A DNA stretch of 6,853 nucleotides from OCS116 cluster bacterium. GTDB lineage: Bacteria; Pseudomonadota; Alphaproteobacteria; Rhizobiales; OSC116. Shown piece after piece: positions 4,965-6,853 of the stretch; the first letter of the stretch is position 1; the number at the start of each line of letters is the position of its first letter. A model generated the notes under the pieces. It was not told the DNA's origin. It ran no database searches and saw only the letters and a program-made list of their open reading frames with translations. Both the position numbers and the translations under genes were made by a program. The stretch is taken from assembly GCA_002402005.2 (NCBI GenBank), contig NVUS02000194.1, positions 1-6,853 on the forward strand, in the 5' to 3' direction.

Positions 4965-6098
4965 TTGCGGCTAGAAAATTTTCGTAATTATTCAAACCTG
5001 TCTTTGTCCTTCTGCGGCAAGCCGACCATTTTTCATGGATCTAACGGCGCGGGCAAAACCAATATATTAGAAGCCTTGTCTTACCTTTCCACCGGCCGCG
5101 GTTTACGCCGCGCAAGTTTGGGCGATGTGGTCAAAGCCGATGCCCAAACTGCAAGTGGCTTTACCATTTTTTCACAAATTCAAGCCGAATTTGATGAGAT
5201 AAAAATCGGCGTTGGCGCACGGCCAAACCCCGGGCAGCTTGGTGATGAGGCGGGTGGTTCACGCTATAGCAAAGAAATTCGTATCGATGGCGAAACGTTT
5301 AAAAATAGCACGGTTTTGGGTGACTTTGTTCGCGCCATCTGGCTAACTCCTTCACTCGATAGATTGTTTACCGGCCCTGCGGCCGAGCGGCGTAAGTTTT
5401 TTGACCGGTTTGTCACCGGGTTTGACCCTGCCCATAGCGCCCGCACCTCGCGGTTCGAAAAAGCCATGCGTGAGCGCAATAAATTGCTCGAAAAAAACAT
5501 TATGGATGACGTTTGGCTGGCCGGCATAGAAGGCCAAATGGCCGAACAAGCCGTAGCAATAGCTGCAGCACGGCGCGAGGTGGCTCTGCATTTAAGCGCC
5601 CTGCTCGAAGCCGGCTCACAAAGCGCCTTTCCGTTTGCCCGCATTGCCATGCAAGGCGATTTAGAGCAGTTGATTGGCGAGCGCTCGGCGATCGAAGTTG
5701 AAGATATTTACTTACAACGCTTAAAAGACAACCGCCCTTATGATCAACAAAGCGGCCGCACAAAATTCGGCCCACATAAATCTGATCTATTGGCATGGCA
5801 CGGCAGCAAGGGCATAGAAGCCAAAAAATGCTCAACCGGCGAGCAAAAAGCCCTGCTGATCGCTCTGCTATTGGCTCACGCCAAATTGGTCACGCAAGTG
5901 GCCGGCGACGCGGTGCTAATCATGCTGCTCGATGAAATCACCGCCCATTTAGATGCCCACCGCCGCGCCGCTTTGTTTGAGGAATTGGGCGACTTGGATG
6001 CACAACTTTTCATGACCGGCACCGACCACAGCTTGTTCAGCGCCATCACCGATACCAGCACTGTGTTTGAGATTAGTGAAGGGGGCGTGGTGGTTTAA
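4965..6098 (+). CDS. recF: DNA replication and repair protein RecF (start probably upstream, near 4947)
   Basis: An SMC-like ABC ATPase that helps load RecA at single-strand gaps and stalled forks together with RecO and RecR. Counting from TTG 4965 (377 residues), it has Walker A GSNGAGKTN at 25-33, the RecF-typical GPHKSDL at 269-275, the ABC signature STGEQKALL at 290-298 and Walker B plus D-loop LIMLLDEITAHLD at 318-330. All ATPase motifs are intact. The annotated TTG is the first conventional start, but it is 24 bases from the ribosome binding site and removes part of the first beta strand: the in-frame codons just upstream encode PYISD, giving PYISDLRLENFRNY, which matches the normal RecF N-terminus (YIS-x-LRLENFRNY). 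Translation more likely begins at ATC 4947 (383 residues) or ATT 4956. It is transcribed with dnaN. Its stop abuts the long inverted repeat. Confidence 0.95.
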   Translation: MRLENFRNYSNLSLSFCGKPTIFHGSNGAGKTNILEALSYLSTGRGLRRASLGDVVKADAQTASGFTIFSQIQAEFDEIKIGVGARPNPGQLGDEAGGSRYSKEIRIDGETFKNSTVLGDFVRAIWLTPSLDRLFTGPAAERRKFFDRFVTGFDPAHSARTSRFEKAMRERNKLLEKNIMDDVWLAGIEGQMAEQAVAIAAARREVALHLSALLEAGSQSAFPFARIAMQGDLEQLIGERSAIEVEDIYLQRLKDNRPYDQQSGRTKFGPHKSDLLAWHGSKGIEAKKCSTGEQKALLIALLLAHAKLVTQVAGDAVLIMLLDEITAHLDAHRRAALFEELGDLDAQLFMTGTDHSLFSAITDTSTVFEISEGGVVV

Positions 6099-6103
6099 TC
6101 GCT

Positions 6104-6298
6104 TGCTCCGAATTTCTGTCTACCTCTCATTTCCACAACTCCCATTCATTTCAGTGAGCGCGAGTGCGGCTGTACGAAACCGCTGCCGACGAACGCGCGG
6201 TCGGCTAGCGCAGCATGCGTAGCATGTGGAGCGCACGCAAGTGCTAACAGAGAGGCGAAAGCCGAACGTAAAAATGAAGTACCCGAGTGTAAGCAGGA
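6104..6298 (+). repeat. Left arm of the long inverted repeat
   Basis: This arm matches the reverse complement of 6402-6590. Perfect blocks are 6149-6169 (21 bp, with 6523-6543), 6192-6208 (17 bp, with 6484-6500) and 6232-6250 (19 bp, with 6452-6470), joined by diverged segments; weaker similarity extends out to about 6104 and in to about 6298. Within the arm, GCGG/CCGC (6166-6169 with 6180-6183) and GCCGAC/GTCGGC (6185-6190 with 6200-6205) can form small hairpins. It differs from the other arm by a short insert that includes the CATGC-GTA-GCATG palindrome at 6214-6226. The arm starts within a few bases of the recF stop. Confidence 0.85.
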
Positions 6299-6401
6299 CA
6301 GCTAACTTTCTTAGTGTCTTTACAGCGGCAAATGCTGGTTCACAAGTTGCGATTCCTGCGCAAATTTTCTAGCTCACAATCTTTCCGCCATCACCGGGCA
6401 G

Positions 6402-6590
6402 TCTCCTGCCTAAGCTCTGGAAGTCTGCATTTATACGTTCGCTTAAGCTCACTGTTAGCACTTGCGTGCGTTAGCTGCGCTCTCTAGCCGACCGCGCGTT
6501 AGCTGGCAGCGGCTTCGAACACCCGCACTCGCGCTCACTGAAACGGCCTTTGTTTGGAAACGAGGGGTAGACGGAAACTCAGAGTTTGCT
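6402..6590 (-). repeat. Right arm of the long inverted repeat
   Basis: It is the inverted copy of 6104-6298, with the perfect blocks at 6452-6470, 6484-6500 and 6523-6543. The outer part (about 6565-6590) still resembles the sequence right after recF, for example GAGTTTCCGTCTACC against GAATTTCTGTCTACC when read on the reverse strand. The arm ends within a couple of bases of the stop codon of the right-hand gene. Divergence between the arms means they are old copies or are held together by structure in patches only. Confidence 0.85.
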
Positions 6591-6591
6591 G

Positions 6592-6853
6592 CTAATCCGC
6601 AACTTCAAGATTCAGCATATCAATCAACAAATCAATATGCAATTCTTGGCTGTGCCGGTGGTCATTATTAATCACCTCATTGCGTTCAAAATTTACATAG
6701 CCTTCTAACATCGTCCACACGGCTATTTGAGTGAGTTCGGGATTGTCATAACGGTGTTTGAACGGCGCACAAATGTCGATCAAAACTTGATAGGCCGCAT
6801 CGGCGGCTTCTATCCACTCTGGCTCATCTTCAAAACAATTGGCTTTGTTAAAA
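6592..6853 (-). CDS. Hypothetical protein, C-terminal part (5' end missing)
   Basis: A frame open from the right edge gives 86 residues and ends at a TAG (6594-6592). It is not recognised. It looks helical and acidic, with EPEWIEAADAAYQVLIDI in the first third and a His/Asp/Asn-containing stretch (NNDHRHSQELHID) before a Leu/Ile-rich end. A TTG at 6783-6781 could be mistaken for the start, but the frame continues upstream with protein-like sequence to the edge, so the real start lies outside the window. It converges on recF and its stop lies at the border of the inverted repeat; the last codons might partly derive from repeat sequence. No transmembrane segment is visible. Function unknown. 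Confidence 0.65.
   Translation of the reverse strand, partial: FNKANCFEDEPEWIEAADAAYQVLIDICAPFKHRYDNPELTQIAVWTMLEGYVNFERNEVINNDHRHSQELHIDLLIDMLNLEVAD

Larger units (their letters stand above)
6099..6591. other. Gene-free region filled by a giant imperfect inverted repeat
   Basis: No credible gene is seen on either strand in these 493 bases between the convergent stops of recF and the right-hand gene. Nearly all of it is the two arms of an inverted repeat (about 6104-6298 and 6402-6590) around a central segment of about 100 bases that itself contains a small TTGCG-CGCAA hairpin at 6347-6363. The arms are visibly more GC-rich than the AT-rich intergenic regions elsewhere in the window. Confidence 0.75.

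Noticed and set aside
5264..5835. Several long - strand frames inside recF
   Set aside because: Overlapping antisense shadows in a more GC-rich gene; the + strand RecF motifs account for this stretch.
6129..6137. ATTTCCACA as a DnaA box after recF
   Set aside because: Only seven of nine matches, inside the repeat arm, and the matching position in the other arm is not conserved as a box.
6099..6591. Insertion sequence or CRISPR array
   Set aside because: There is no transposase frame, and the repeat is two inverted arms, not regularly spaced direct repeats with unique spacers.
6462..6671. 69-codon + strand frame crossing the right repeat arm and the unknown gene
   Set aside because: It begins inside repeat DNA at a non-ATG codon without a ribosome binding site and mixes repeat and antisense sequence; its composition is not protein-like.
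1..6853. tRNA or rRNA genes
   Set aside because: No cloverleaf with the conserved T-loop sequence and no rRNA-like segments were recognised in the intergenic regions.

Overview
The window carries the chromosomal replication-initiation neighbourhood of an alphaproteobacterium of moderate to low GC content. The gene order rpsT, (rhodanese-like gene), dnaA, dnaN, recF on the + strand, and the sequences of S20, DnaA and the beta clamp (C-terminus VLMPMRV), support this. The order or genus cannot be fixed from sequence reading alone.

Layout. 1-717 (-): the N-terminal 239 codons of a membrane-anchored alpha/beta hydrolase resembling platelet-activating-factor acetylhydrolase / dienelactone hydrolase, running off the left edge. 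718-948: divergent intergenic region with two adjacent palindromes on the hydrolase side and a good -35/-10 promoter for rpsT. 949-1215 (+): rpsT, closed by a strong intrinsic terminator (1227-1264). 1265-1641: gene-free, AT-rich region with a 9-bp inverted repeat, a near-consensus DnaA box and, most strikingly, a perfect FNR/FixK-type box (TTGAT-N4-ATCAA) at 1546-1559. 1642-2106 (+): single-domain rhodanese with an intact active-site cysteine. 2158-3654 (+): dnaA, 51 bp downstream with no convincing terminator or promoter in between, so probably read through from the rhodanese promoter. 3691-3720: terminator. 3723-3810: likely dnaN promoter and leader, with a stem-loop. 3811-4926 (+): dnaN. 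About 20 bp further recF begins, probably at a non-AUG/GUG/UUG codon, and runs to 6098. 6099-6591: a roughly 490-bp imperfect giant inverted repeat with no coding content. 6592-6853 (-): the C-terminal 86 residues of an unrecognised protein, convergent with recF.

How it fits together. DnaA opens the origin, the beta clamp DnaN tethers the polymerase and takes part in DnaA inactivation, and RecF works at stalled forks and gaps, so dnaN-recF form a natural operon. dnaA is separated from dnaN by a terminator. The unusual element is the upstream coupling of dnaA to a rhodanese gene behind a perfect FNR-family operator, which would put part of the initiator's supply under oxygen or redox control. 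That is an inference from motif and position, not a demonstrated fact. The second unusual element is the long inverted repeat placed exactly between the stop codons of recF and the convergent gene, where gyrB often lies in related genomes.
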